Shown: positions 25,894-35,186 of the stretch, piece by piece | Numbering within the stretch: the stretch's first letter is position 1 | Layout: each line of letters opens with the position of its first letter | NCBI GenBank assembly: GCA_029243485.1 | Contig: JAQWRY010000002.1 | Coordinates: 1 to 64,000 of the forward strand | Origin: Candidatus Binatia bacterium | GTDB lineage: Bacteria; Desulfobacterota; Binatia; UBA12015 | Length of the DNA stretch: 64,000 nucleotides | Direction: 5' to 3' | The notes under the pieces: generated by a model | Databases searched by the model: none | What the model saw: the letters and a program-made list of their open reading frames with translations, nothing else | Told to the model about the DNA's origin: nothing | Translations under genes and position numbers: made by a program

Positions 25894-27300
25894 TCAGGGC
25901 AAGAAGAGGTCGAGGTCGAAGTCCTCGACCGTCCAGTAGTTCGAGGCGGGAGCCGCCGTGTCGAGCGGCATCATCGTGAGAATGTCGTTGTGGGGCATTC
26001 CCGCCCACTGCTTCAGGACCGAGCCGTAGATGTCGCGGAAGTCCGTCGAACGGAACGGATCGGTCGCAGACTGCGAGTAGACGGTGTTGCCGTTGTTGTT
26101 GAGTGCAACGTCATTGATGTTCGGATGGTTCCCGAAGACCCCACCTTTGACGTCACCCCCGAGGAGCAACATCGGCCCCTGTGAGCCGTGATCCGTCCCG
26201 TTCGAGTTCTGCTGGATGCGACGGCTGAACTCACTCCAGACGAGAATCGCGACGTCATCGATGACGCCCATGTCCTCGAGGTCTTCATAAAAGACCTTGA
26301 GCGAATCACCGACCTCCGCGTGGAGCTCGCCGTGACGGCCCCCTGGCTCGTCTGCACCCTGTCCCGAGTGCGTATCGTAGCCGCCGTTGTTGCACTCGAA
26401 GTATCTGGCGTTGACGTCGGGGACGCCCTGCTCGACGCCGTAAATCATCTTAGCCACTTCGCGAAGATCTTCCGCGAAACTACGACCGATCGCCGAGTAC
26501 TGCGCACTCCACGCGGCGCGGTCGGTCTCGTACAGGTCGTGCAGGGGCGGATAGGCTTCGCTGGAAACCAGCGTCGCCGCACCGCTGTTTCCGATGAAGT
26601 CGAACTGGCTCTGCGCGCTTCCGCTCGCTGCGGAGTAAATCGCATCGAAAGCGGCGCGCTTCGCCGCGACATCACCGCCGTCGTAGTAGTCATACGGGAA
26701 GCCGAAGTCCTCGAGCTTCTTGATCGCGAGGACACTCGTCGTGGTCTGCCGGAAATCTCCGGGCAGGCCGTAGTCTACCACAACCGCCGGCACGTCCGTG
26801 GGGCCGTAGCAGCCCGCCAAGTGCCGCCCGACCCAACCGCCCACGAGGGGCACACCGAGCGGGTTCGCAGTCTCCCAGATGGATCGCGAGACGTCGTGCG
26901 AGAGACTTGCGTCCGGATATCCGCAGCCCTGAATGAAGGCCACGGTGCCCTTCGACGTGTGCAGATCGTGGAGCCCCTGCAACGACGGGTGCAACCCGAG
27001 GCTGGCCCCGCTGTTCGGGTCAGCACCGACCGGGAGCAGGTTGCCCGAAGGCAAGTTCACACCGCCATTGCCCGTATTGCGATGGGCGTCGTACGCCTGC
27101 CGCAACGTCGCGGCTCCGTCATCGATCGGCGTGATCGTATTCAAGCCGTCGTTTCCTCCGTCGAGGAGGACTACGACGAGATATCGATTGCCGATGGTGT
27201 TCGCCAGCGACTTCCGGACCAGTGCGTGATTGAAGAGAGTTGGGCCGAGAACCGCGCCTGCGGTCGCGCCTTGGAGGAACCTTCTGCGTGAGACCTTCAT
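25894..27300 (-). CDS. DUF1501 family exported protein
   Basis: A 468-residue protein of the DUF1501 family (alkaline-phosphatase/sulfatase-superfamily-like fold; reaction unknown). A twin-arginine signal is clear: MKVSRRRFLQGATAGAV, so it is exported folded. Family motifs include VVVLLDGGNDGLNT near the N-terminus and GGYDTHSGQ plus WSEFSRR later. DUF1501 genes almost always pair with DUF1800 genes, as here; the pair is common in Planctomycetes and Deltaproteobacteria. The stop of DUF1800 is 12 bases upstream, so the two form an operon. Confidence 0.92.
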   Translation of the reverse strand: MKVSRRRFLQGATAGAVLGPTLFNHALVRKSLANTIGNRYLVVVLLDGGNDGLNTITPIDDGAATLRQAYDAHRNTGNGGVNLPSGNLLPVGADPNSGASLGLHPSLQGLHDLHTSKGTVAFIQGCGYPDASLSHDVSRSIWETANPLGVPLVGGWVGRHLAGCYGPTDVPAVVVDYGLPGDFRQTTTSVLAIKKLEDFGFPYDYYDGGDVAAKRAAFDAIYSAASGSAQSQFDFIGNSGAATLVSSEAYPPLHDLYETDRAAWSAQYSAIGRSFAEDLREVAKMIYGVEQGVPDVNARYFECNNGGYDTHSGQGADEPGGRHGELHAEVGDSLKVFYEDLEDMGVIDDVAILVWSEFSRRIQQNSNGTDHGSQGPMLLLGGDVKGGVFGNHPNINDVALNNNGNTVYSQSATDPFRSTDFRDIYGSVLKQWAGMPHNDILTMMPLDTAAPASNYWTVEDFDLDLFLP

Positions 27301-27312
27301 CGTTCCCCTCCC

Positions 27313-28809
27313 CTAGTGCAGCTGGTAGGCCGGCGATTGCATGACCAGCGCATACAAACCGTGCAGTTTCGTGTTGAGAACGTCGTCGTCGTCCAGGTCG
27401 ATCGTCGGATTGGCGCCGTTGTCCGTCAGGTAGTCGATGTAGACCTGACGCTCCGCCACCGTCACCTGGTCGGGTACTCCGAGGGAGTCGGACACGGCGT
27501 CCACGATCTCGCCCGGGTCTGTCAGGTCGGTGTCGATGAGCTTGTCCGGCCGAAACGCGCCCGCGTCCCGCGCCGCCACGATGTCGCGTGCGAATCGGTA
27601 CCGCGCCAGCAACGTCGAGCTACTGATCCAGGCCGTGTCCCAGTCCCACCCGAAGACGCTGGGGGGCTCGAGGAGAACCTGACCCATCTGCGTCAGGTGG
27701 TCGAACGCACCGTCGTAGGCCCCACCGAAGATCCGCCTGTCGCGGGACTTGAGCTTCATGCCCGTCAGGCGCAGCGTCGAGATGAAGTAGTCGACCGGCC
27801 ACTTGATGGCCTTCTTGGTGCCGGCCCCGTAGGGCGCGGTTCCGGAGGTCTCGAAGAACACGTCGTGAACGAAGATCGTGCGATAGAGCGCCTGCAGGTC
27901 CCACGTGTTCGTGAAGTTCGCGTCCGAAATGATCTGGTCGATGGTGGCGATCTCCGCAGCCCCAGGACTCGCATAGTCCTCGTGGCAGAAGAAGCGCAAC
28001 AGACGGCGCGTGATCCGGCGTGCGACGGTGTTCTCGCCGTCGGTGTCCGTGTGATCGAAGAGGATGTCGGTGACCGTGTCGACCTCCGCCTCGCCTTCAC
28101 CCCCGGCCGTGAAGTCGCGACCCGCCGGACCGAACCCGCCCGTGGTCTGAAAGATCACCTTCGGACCCCGCAACGGGAAATCGGCTTCGTAATCGTGATC
28201 GTCGGTGTCGAGATCCGGCGTTCCCTTCGGGTAGTCGTAGTCCCAGCCCGTGAAGGCACGAGCGATCTGGCTGACGTCCGCCTGCGTGTAATTGGGATTG
28301 CCGGCGAGATCGTCGACCCCAAGGGAGAAGAGCTCTTGCAACTCCCGGGAGTAGTTCTCGTTCGGGATGGCCTTCTTGTTCCGAACCGTGTCGAGCATCT
28401 CCATCATGGCCGCGTCGAGGTTGACCTCTTTGACCAGAGTTCTGAAGTTGCCTTTCGCGTGCTCGTGCAACATCCGAATCTGACGAGCGAGCAGTTTCGT
28501 ATCTCCGACCGCTGAGGCCTGCGTCGCGAAGTGATCGTGCCAGAACAAGACCAGCTTCGACTGCAGCGGGGATTTGGGCTTCTGCAGGTAGCTAATCCAC
28601 TTGTTGTGGGCGGTGTACGGATCTTTGCCGCCCGGCTTGTAGAGCTTCGGCTTGTAGCCCAGAAGCTCGTCCGCAAGGTTCCCACGCGTGGGCGCATCGT
28701 TGACGGCCTTGAGGAGCTTCCCCAGATCTTTCGGTGGCGCGCCAAATCCGGTCCGGCGCATCACGTGCCGCACCTCGTTTACGGACAGGGCCGTGTTCTC
28801 ATCACCCAT
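27313..28809 (-). CDS. DUF1800 family protein
   Basis: A 498-residue protein of the DUF1800 family, of unknown function. It begins VRHVMRRTGFGAPPK and includes KLVLFWHDHFATQ, NENYSRELQELFSLGV and ARAFTGWDY, the hallmark family motifs. There is no clear signal peptide, although its partner DUF1501 protein is Tat-exported; members of this family may be co-exported. AAGGGGGAG six bases before the ATG gives a strong start. First gene of the two-gene operon. Confidence 0.92.
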   Translation of the reverse strand: MGDENTALSVNEVRHVMRRTGFGAPPKDLGKLLKAVNDAPTRGNLADELLGYKPKLYKPGGKDPYTAHNKWISYLQKPKSPLQSKLVLFWHDHFATQASAVGDTKLLARQIRMLHEHAKGNFRTLVKEVNLDAAMMEMLDTVRNKKAIPNENYSRELQELFSLGVDDLAGNPNYTQADVSQIARAFTGWDYDYPKGTPDLDTDDHDYEADFPLRGPKVIFQTTGGFGPAGRDFTAGGEGEAEVDTVTDILFDHTDTDGENTVARRITRRLLRFFCHEDYASPGAAEIATIDQIISDANFTNTWDLQALYRTIFVHDVFFETSGTAPYGAGTKKAIKWPVDYFISTLRLTGMKLKSRDRRIFGGAYDGAFDHLTQMGQVLLEPPSVFGWDWDTAWISSSTLLARYRFARDIVAARDAGAFRPDKLIDTDLTDPGEIVDAVSDSLGVPDQVTVAERQVYIDYLTDNGANPTIDLDDDDVLNTKLHGLYALVMQSPAYQLH

Positions 28810-28912
28810 CCCAACTCCCCCTTCTCGGTTTTCACAGTGTCAGAGCATGTACAGCCTCCAAGGAGCACTACGTCGACGGAAGGCAAAGTCAACTTTTGCC
28901 CAAATCCCTGGC

Positions 28913-28937
28913 ACATTCGACGGACCGTTCCGAATGT
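28913..28937. promoter_or_regulatory. Operator-like palindrome
   Basis: ACATTCG at 28913-28919 and CGAATGT at 28931-28937 form a perfect seven-base inverted repeat separated by 11 bases, in the divergent gap between DUF1800 and the SDR gene. The position suits a regulator binding site, but no cognate regulator is adjacent. Confidence 0.35.
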
Positions 28938-28970
28938 GAACGGATCGCACGTGCGCGCTAAGAAACCCTC

Positions 28971-29750
28971 ATGATTCTCCAGGGGAAAACGATCGTGGTG
29001 ATGGGTGTGGGAGACGGCCTCGGCCGGGAAGTCGCCGAGAAGGCCGCTCGCGACGGCGCGAACGTCGTACTCGCCGCGCGGACCGAGGCCCAACTCGAAG
29101 CCGTGGGGAAGGCGATCGACCCGAGCGGAGATCGGGTCGCCTGGCTCCCGACGGACCTCGCCGACGACAATCAGGTACAAGCGCTCGTCGAACTCGCAGT
29201 TTCCCGCTTCGGGCGGCTCGACGGACTCGCGCAGGTAGCGGCGCTCGCGTCACTCCACGGCTCCTTCGAAGAATCCGATCTCGGCGACTGGGAACGCGCC
29301 TACCAGGTGAACGTGGCGGGCACGGTGCGCACCTCGCGCGCGGCTCTACCCCATATGCGCAAGGCGGGCGGTGGGTCGATCGTGCTGGTCGGATCGCAAG
29401 CGGCCTCCCTCCCCACGACCGCGCAGATCGCGTACGCGGCGTCGAAGGGCGCGCTCCGCTCGGCGATGTACTACATGGCCAAGGAACTCGGCCCCGACAA
29501 GATCCGCGTCAACACTGTGGTCCCGACGTGGATGTGGGGTCCACCCGTGCAGAAGTTCGTTGCTATTCAGGCCGAGGCGCGTGGGGTCGACGAGAGCGTC
29601 GTCGTCGCGGAGATCGCAAGTCAGATGCCGCTCGGAGAGATCCCCGAGGACGGCGACGTCGCCGAGGCGATCGTGTTCCTGTGTTCGGATCGCGCCCGCA
29701 TGATCACCGGACAGTGGCTTCAGGTAAACGCCGGGCAGTCGATGGTCTGA
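28971..29750 (+). CDS. SDR-family oxidoreductase
   Basis: A 259-residue short-chain dehydrogenase. The cofactor turn is VVMGVGDGLGRE (TGxxxGxG-like), the active-site serine is in IVLVGSQAAS and the catalytic Tyr/Lys in YAASKGALR. The usual NNAG is replaced by AQVAA, as seen in atypical SDRs. AARTEAQ at the second strand end suggests NADP(H). The substrate is unknown. It is convergent with the Gfo/Idh gene, whose stop is three bases away. Confidence 0.9.
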   Translation: MILQGKTIVVMGVGDGLGREVAEKAARDGANVVLAARTEAQLEAVGKAIDPSGDRVAWLPTDLADDNQVQALVELAVSRFGRLDGLAQVAALASLHGSFEESDLGDWERAYQVNVAGTVRTSRAALPHMRKAGGGSIVLVGSQAASLPTTAQIAYAASKGALRSAMYYMAKELGPDKIRVNTVVPTWMWGPPVQKFVAIQAEARGVDESVVVAEIASQMPLGEIPEDGDVAEAIVFLCSDRARMITGQWLQVNAGQSMV

Positions 29751-29753
29751 ACG

Positions 29754-30818
29754 CTAGACCTCGGACAGGTGGACCGGACGGCCCTCGGCGATCGAGAGCT
29801 CTGCCGCGGTGCCGATCGCAACGGCGCGTAAGCCTTCACGAATTCCGACGGCGGGCTTCGTCCCGCTCCGAATCGCGTCGAGGAACGCCAGATGCTCGTA
29901 GTAGGTCGAGCCGTGGTGGAACCCCGCCTTGAGCGCAGTCGGGTCCACCTCGACCTTCGTCGTCTCGAGAGACTCGGACTTGTACATCGACCGCCGACCG
30001 ACGGTGAGCGTCGACTTCGGAATGAAGCACTCGACCTTCCCCGCATCCCCGGTCGCCGCGATCTCCTCCTGGTTGGTCGACGCTTCTGCGAACATGCAGA
30101 GATCGAGCAAGGCCCGCGTGCCGTCGTCGTAGTCCACGATGACGTAGGCGTTGTCGAGAATGTCAGGCGTTTCCCCGTCGTAACTCTCGTCCAGGTGGTT
30201 CACGTCCTGCGCACCCGAGGCGTAAACGCGGACCGCATTGGCGCCCGTGATGAAGTTCATCAGATCGAAGAAGTGGCAGCACTTCTCCACGAGCGTCCCG
30301 CCCGTATTGCGGGCGAACCGGTTCCAATCACCCACCTTCGGCAGGAACGGGAAGCGGTGCTCCCGAATCGCGAGCATGCGGAGACGGCCTACCGTCCCGC
30401 TGTGCACCTCTTCGATCAGACGCGCGACCGGCGGCATGTAGCGATACTCCATCCCGACCCACACAACGCCCGCGTGCTTCTCGGCGAGGCGCTCGACTTC
30501 CCGGCAGTCGTCCATCGTCGTGCACAGGGGCTTCTCGATCAGCAGGTGCGTCTCCGTGCCCAAGCAGTCCCGGAGCACGTCGATGTGCGTGTAGTTCGGC
30601 GTCGAAATTATGACGGCGTCGAGCGCCGCCTTGTCGAGCATCTCGCGATAGTCGGCGTAGACCGCGGGCGCCGGCACACCCAGATCGACGGCGAATCCCC
30701 GCTGCTTCTCGTCGGGATCGGCCGCCGCAACCAACTCGGCGCCGTCGAGCACCGCCAGGTTCTGGAGATGCTCGAGTGCCATCATGCCGAACCCGATGAT
30801 TCCGTATCGAACCGCCAT
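29754..30818 (-). CDS. Gfo/Idh/MocA-family oxidoreductase
   Basis: A 354-residue NAD(P)-dependent oxidoreductase. It starts [18 protein letters not shown] (Rossmann GxGxxA/G type); the diagnostic EKPLC motif lies at about residue 98 in HLLIEKPLCTTMDDC. The C-terminal alpha/beta domain has the GGTLVEKCCHFFDLMNFITG segment with the catalytic His. Substrates in the family are usually sugars, inositols or related polyols. The ATG at 30818 overlaps the stop of the LLM gene (TGATG), so it is translationally coupled. The frame continues upstream without homology. Confidence 0.9.
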   Translation of the reverse strand: MAVRYGIIGFGMMALEHLQNLAVLDGAELVAAADPDEKQRGFAVDLGVPAPAVYADYREMLDKAALDAVIISTPNYTHIDVLRDCLGTETHLLIEKPLCTTMDDCREVERLAEKHAGVVWVGMEYRYMPPVARLIEEVHSGTVGRLRMLAIREHRFPFLPKVGDWNRFARNTGGTLVEKCCHFFDLMNFITGANAVRVYASGAQDVNHLDESYDGETPDILDNAYVIVDYDDGTRALLDLCMFAEASTNQEEIAATGDAGKVECFIPKSTLTVGRRSMYKSESLETTKVEVDPTALKAGFHHGSTYYEHLAFLDAIRSGTKPAVGIREGLRAVAIGTAAELSIAEGRPVHLSEV

Positions 30819-31960
30819 CAGCGTCGCGCCTCCGTAGTAAGGGGGGTCACGGGAAGGCCCTTCGGGAGGCGGCCCTGCACGTCGGCTAGCCGACACCGGG
30901 GGAGTCGCGGCAGCACATCGCGCGCGAAGAGCCCGCACTCCTCGATGTGCGGATACCCCGAGAGAATGAACGCGCGAATCCCCATGTCCATGTAGCGCTC
31001 GAGCTTGGCGACGATCTGATCGGGATTCCCGACGAGCGCACTGCCGCACCCGGAGCGCGCACGCCCGATGCCACTCCACACCAGCGGCTCGATGTAATCG
31101 TCATCGCTCGCCCCGCGGAGATCGTCTTGCCGCTGCACACCGGCCGAACGGGAGTCTTGCGCTCGGTGCTTGATCTCGTCGCCGCGGGTCAGATCGAGCT
31201 GCGATAGGAGGTGCCCCGCCGCACGGCGCGCCTTGTCCTCCGTCTCACGAACGACGACGTGGATCCGCAGCCCGTAGTCGAGCACGCGCCCGACGGCCGC
31301 GGCGCGAGACGCCAGATCGTCCATAGTGCTCTGAAGTCCCTCTTCCGTGTCCGGCCACATCAGGTAGACGTCGCACGCCGCGGCGCACAGACGTCGCGCA
31401 TCCTCGGAGTACCCACCGAAATACAGAAGCGGTCCGCCGTTCTGCTGGTACGGCCGGACCGGATCGACGGCGAGCTCGACATCGTAGAACTCACCGTGGA
31501 ACGAGATCTCGGGCTGGGTCCAGGCTTGTTTGAGGATCTGGATGACCTCACTAGAGCGCCGGTAACGCGCCGGCGAGTCGAGCACCGCGCCAGGGAGGTC
31601 CGACGAAATGATGTTGATCGTGAGACGACCCTGAAGGAGATGATCAAGGGTCGAAAGGGCACGCGCGAGCATGGGCGGATGCACCTCGCCGCACCGAATC
31701 GCGACGAGAAGCGACATCTGCTTGAGCATCGGACCGACCGCGCCCGCAAAAGTCAGGGGATCCTGCCCCACCTGATAGGAACTCGGGAGGAGGATGTTGT
31801 CGAAGCCGAGTCGATCTGCGCCGACCACGATGTCCCGGCAATGCTCGAAGCTACTCCGAAGCTCGCCGGTCGGCACGCCGAGCAGCTCATAGTCGTCGTT
31901 GCACAGCGCACTGAACCACGAAACTTCAGCCGCCCGGGCTTCGGTTCTAACCTTTGCCAC
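30818..31960 (-). CDS. LLM flavin-dependent monooxygenase, SsuD-like
   Basis: A 380-residue luciferase-family protein of the alkanesulfonate-monooxygenase group: [55 protein letters not shown] and [18 protein letters not shown] are all characteristic. An FMNH2-dependent oxygenase is expected. The start is GTG at 31960, with GGAGG eight bases before it, only four bases after the stop of the TonB-receptor remnant; its own stop overlaps the Gfo/Idh start. The three genes thus form one tightly packed transcript, and uptake of a sulfonate-like or other organic substrate through the receptor is a reasonable inference. Confidence 0.9.
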   Translation of the reverse strand: MAKVRTEARAAEVSWFSALCNDDYELLGVPTGELRSSFEHCRDIVVGADRLGFDNILLPSSYQVGQDPLTFAGAVGPMLKQMSLLVAIRCGEVHPPMLARALSTLDHLLQGRLTINIISSDLPGAVLDSPARYRRSSEVIQILKQAWTQPEISFHGEFYDVELAVDPVRPYQQNGGPLLYFGGYSEDARRLCAAACDVYLMWPDTEEGLQSTMDDLASRAAAVGRVLDYGLRIHVVVRETEDKARRAAGHLLSQLDLTRGDEIKHRAQDSRSAGVQRQDDLRGASDDDYIEPLVWSGIGRARSGCGSALVGNPDQIVAKLERYMDMGIRAFILSGYPHIEECGLFARDVLPRLPRCRLADVQGRLPKGLPVTPLTTEARR

Positions 31961-31964
31961 GGTA

Positions 31965-32735
31965 TCAGCCTCCAAACCGGTAGCTGAGCTCCGCACCGAA
32001 CGTCCGCGGCGCACCGTGGTAGCGCACCACGTGTCCGAAGAGAGAGGCGAGGGGAGCCACGAAGGTGGTGTACTTTGGGCCCGTCAGGTTCCGGTCCCAC
32101 AGCGCGACGCTCGCGTCGATCGGGAGATTGAACATGATCCGCGCATCGACCGTGCCGAGGTTGCCCGGGCGAACCATCGCGAACGCTTCCAACTCTTCGT
32201 GCGGCTTGATGCTCGTGATGTTGACGGCGCCGCGGATGTTGTTTTTTCCAAGCAGCGTCCCCTGCGCTCCGCGCAGTACTTCGACCTGCTGGACGTCGAC
32301 GACATCTAGGATTCCGCCCTGCGCGCGCGGGAGAAAGACCCCATCGATGTAGAATCCGACGCCGGGCTCGAAATCCGCGCCGAGCGTGGCGGTCCCGATG
32401 CCGCGAATGAGCAGCTGCTGCTCCTGCCCGCTGCCGCCCACGACGAACGTGAGATTCGGCACCAACTCCTGGATCTGGTCGATCTGTGTGACGTTGGCCT
32501 CGCGCAGCGTGCTCTCGGACAGCGCGGTCACCGCGACCGGCGTGTCTTCCAGAAGCTCGGCGCGCTTGCGCGCTTGCACGACGCTCTCTTCGACCTGCGC
32601 CGTCGCGCGCCCAGAGAGGCCCGGTGCGGTGTCATCCGCCGCCTCCGCGGCAGGACCCTCCTGGGCGAAACCCAGGACCGGCAAGACCGCGGAAAGGGGC
32701 AGCGCCCTGAGGGCAGCAACTAGCTTGTTTGGCAT
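31965..32735 (-). pseudogene. TonB-dependent receptor with in-frame loss of the barrel
   Basis: A 256-codon frame against a usual 700-900. It has a signal peptide (start ATG 32735 with GGAGG nine bases before), a Ton-box-like VEESVVQARKRAE, and a complete plug domain (SESTLREANVTQIDQIQELV, LLIRGIGTATLGADFEPG, VEVLRGAQGTLLGKN). At about residue 208 it jumps to the last barrel strands ([13 protein letters not shown] at the C-terminus). About 500 residues of beta-barrel are missing, yet the frame is intact. It cannot form a channel. It is the first gene of the operon with the LLM and Gfo/Idh enzymes. An assembly collapse is an alternative. Confidence 0.8.
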
Positions 32736-32841
32736 GGCGGAAAACCTCCGACAAAGAAGAGCCGCACGAATCACGCCCCTTGGAGCGGGTCAACCCGAGG
32801 CGTTTCGGCCGGCGGCCGGTCTCTGGTAGCGAAAAGCCGTG

Positions 32842-33369
32842 ATGATTGCTCGACGCATGCACGGAACATCGATCGCCCTCGTGGCGATCTTCCTTCTCGC
32901 CATCGGCTGCGGCGGCCCCAAGACCGAGGTTCGGGACAACTACGACCCGGACACCGACTGGAACCGGGTCGAGACGTTCATCTGGTTCGGGATCCAGGCC
33001 CAACGCGGCGTCAACGAGTTCAACGTAAAGCGGCTCGCAAACGCGATCCGGGACGAGCTTCAACGCAAGGGACTCGACATCGTCGGCGACCGAACCTTCG
33101 CGGACGTCGGGGTGGCCGCCTACCTGGGCGTGCTACCGAAGGCCATCGATACCTGGAAGAGCACCGGTGGCGTCCTATGGGCCAAGGACAAGGAGCTCGT
33201 CTCCGCCGGGGCCCTCGTCATCGAGATGGTGGACCTGAAGACTGGCAAGCTCGTTTGGCAGGGCTCGGCCGAACGGCAGCTGGCGGACGACCCCACGCCC
33301 GCCCAGACCGAGAAGACCATCAAAGAAGTCGTGAAGAAGCTCTTCGCCGACTTCCCGCCCTCGCCGTGA
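32842..33369 (+). CDS. DUF4136 lipoprotein
   Basis: A 175-residue protein. The lipoprotein signal ends LLAIGCGG, then comes the DUF4136 pattern: DPDTDWNRVETFIW near the N-terminus, LANAIRDELQRKGL in the middle, and LVWQGSAERQL ... TIKEVVKKLFADFPP at the end. Members are small outer-membrane or periplasmic lipoproteins without known activity. Divergent from the TonB-receptor remnant. The start at 32842 is taken rather than the GTG one codon earlier. Confidence 0.88.
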   Translation: MIARRMHGTSIALVAIFLLAIGCGGPKTEVRDNYDPDTDWNRVETFIWFGIQAQRGVNEFNVKRLANAIRDELQRKGLDIVGDRTFADVGVAAYLGVLPKAIDTWKSTGGVLWAKDKELVSAGALVIEMVDLKTGKLVWQGSAERQLADDPTPAQTEKTIKEVVKKLFADFPPSP

Positions 33370-33380
33370 CCTGAGCCCCA

Positions 33381-33464
33381 CCGCAACTCGGCCCGCCCGG
33401 TTCCGGGACGCGGGCTGATCTGCACGAATGGGGCTCGGCCGAGATCAGAAAGAGCTCCCGTGCC
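33381..33464 (+). repeat. Composite intergenic repeat, copy A
   Basis: Two modules lie side by side. Module 1 (33381-33434) begins CGCAACTCGGCCCG and ends GATCTGCACGAATGGGGC; it matches 35700-35757 in beginning and end. Module 2 (33434-33464) contains CCGAGATCAG and AGCTCCCGTGCC, a degenerate version of the 43-bp element at 6640-6682 and 35892-35934. It fills the gap between the DUF4136 gene and the deacylase. Confidence 0.55.
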
Positions 33465-33511
33465 GGGCGGGGTTGCCCCTCCGCCCAGCCTCCCTGCTAT
33501 GGATGGAATCC

Positions 33512-35158
33512 ATGGCTGAGATTTTGATTCGCGGAGGGACGGTGATCGACGGAACGGGCGCACCCGGCCAAGAAGCCGACGTGTTGATCCGAGACGGTAA
33601 GATCGCCGAAATCGGCACGGGGCTGCGCGCAAAGGAAGAGATCGACGCGGGCGGCTGCGTCGTGACGCCAGGCTTCATCGACATCCACACCCACTACGAT
33701 GCGCAGGTCTTCTGGGACCCGGCGCTCACCCCGTCTTGCTTCCACGGCGTAACGACGGTGGTCGTCGGCAACTGCGGTTTCTCGATCGCGCCCACGCGCC
33801 CCGAGCACCGCGAGACCATCGCGCTCACGCTCGAGAGCGTCGAGGACATGAACCCCGCGACGCTCGCAGCCGGCATTCCGTGGGACTTCGAAACGTTCCC
33901 CGAATACCTCGCATCTGTTGCCAAGCGCGGCACGATGTTGAACTTCGCCGCTTACGTCGGACACACCGCGCTGCGCCTGTACCACATGGGCGACGAAGCC
34001 TACGAGCGCACCGCCACCGAAGACGAAGTCGCCGCGATGGCGCGCTCCGTCGGCGAAGCGATGGATGCCGGCGCTGCCGGACTCGCCACCAGCTTCGCGC
34101 CCACGCACCTCGGCGTCGCGGGCAAGCCCGTGCCCAGCCGCCTCGCCGAACTGAGCGAGTTCGAAACCATGGCGGCCGAGCTCGGCAAGCGCAAACGTGG
34201 TGTGATCGAAGCGACGCTCGGGGCGGGGTTCGCGTTCGACGAACTCTACGACTTCCAGCGCCGCGTGGGCGTGCCTCTCACCTACACTGCCCTCTTGGCG
34301 ATCCCGGGCTTCTGGCAGTACGGCTCGGAACTCCACGCAAAGGAGGTCGCAAAGGGAACCGGCGTCTGGCCCCAGATCTCCTGTCGCAAGATCACGATGC
34401 AGATGCAGCTCGCCGACCCGTTCCCATTCGACATGGCACCGTGCTTCGCGGAGCTGCGCGCGGAAGCACCGGAAGTACGCGAGCAACGCTACCGCGATCC
34501 GCAGTGGCGCGTTCGTGCGCTCGAGGAGCTCGGCCAAACCCCACTCCCCACCCGGTGGGAGAATTTTGAGATCGCCGAAAGCGACGTGCATGCGGGTCTG
34601 ATCGATCGGGCGCTCATCGATGTCGCGAAGGAGCGAAACCAGATTCCCTTCGAGCTGATGATGGAGTTGTCGCTCAGCGAAAACCTTCTGACCCGCTTCC
34701 GCTACGTCCAGTCCAACGACGACGAGGAAGGCGTGGAGCACCTGCTCCAACAGGACCACATGGTGATGGGACTCTCCGACGCGGGCGCCCACGTCGGCAT
34801 GCTGTGCGACGCACCCCTTCCGACCGACCTCCTCGGCAACTGGGTACGCGAGCGCGGCGTGATTCCGTTGGAGACAGCCGTTCACAAGCTCACCGGACAA
34901 CCGGCGAGCATCTTCAATTTCATCGACCGCGGCGTTCTGCGCCCGGGCGCCCACGCCGACGTGGCCGTGTTCGATCCCGCAACCGTCGCTCCCGGCCCCA
35001 TTCGCCGCGTGCGCGATTTCCCGGCAAACGCGGAGCGGCTCACCGCGGACCAGCCCGAGGGGATGCGCCACGTCCTGGTGAACGGCACACCGATCCGAAT
35101 CGACGGCGAGTCGACGTCTCCCGAAAACCGTCCGGGCCATATGGCCCGGCTCGGCTAG
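33512..35158 (+). CDS. N-acyl-D-amino-acid deacylase/D-aminoacylase family amidohydrolase
   Basis: A 548-residue metal-dependent amidohydrolase. The N-terminal beta-sandwich strand reads ILIRGGTVIDGTGAPGQEAD, followed by the metal-binding HxH in FIDIHTHYDAQ, the GNCGF motif, SDAGAHVGMLCD with the conserved Asp, and the C-terminal LRPGAHADVAVFDP. These are signatures of the D-aminoacylase/dihydroorotase-like group. It should cleave an N-acyl amide or related bond; the substrate is unknown. The start at 33512 (MAEILIRGG) is chosen over in-frame codons just upstream. A DDN-like gene follows 28 bases later and is probably cotranscribed. Confidence 0.9.
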   Translation: MAEILIRGGTVIDGTGAPGQEADVLIRDGKIAEIGTGLRAKEEIDAGGCVVTPGFIDIHTHYDAQVFWDPALTPSCFHGVTTVVVGNCGFSIAPTRPEHRETIALTLESVEDMNPATLAAGIPWDFETFPEYLASVAKRGTMLNFAAYVGHTALRLYHMGDEAYERTATEDEVAAMARSVGEAMDAGAAGLATSFAPTHLGVAGKPVPSRLAELSEFETMAAELGKRKRGVIEATLGAGFAFDELYDFQRRVGVPLTYTALLAIPGFWQYGSELHAKEVAKGTGVWPQISCRKITMQMQLADPFPFDMAPCFAELRAEAPEVREQRYRDPQWRVRALEELGQTPLPTRWENFEIAESDVHAGLIDRALIDVAKERNQIPFELMMELSLSENLLTRFRYVQSNDDEEGVEHLLQQDHMVMGLSDAGAHVGMLCDAPLPTDLLGNWVRERGVIPLETAVHKLTGQPASIFNFIDRGVLRPGAHADVAVFDPATVAPGPIRRVRDFPANAERLTADQPEGMRHVLVNGTPIRIDGESTSPENRPGHMARLG

Positions 35159-35186
35159 GGACCGACCAGAATAGAAAGGACTACCG

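Noticed and set aside
25598-25939. A small exported-protein gene after the LLM oxidoreductase
   Set aside because: Only the first about 35 codons look like a signal; the rest runs through the terminator hairpin and antisense to the DUF1501 tail, with no ribosome-binding site.
31965-32735. A genuine short TonB-system protein rather than a deleted receptor
   Set aside because: The C-terminal strands are those of a full-size receptor and sit directly after the plug, which fits an internal deletion better than a dedicated small protein; kept as a pseudogene, with the alternative noted.
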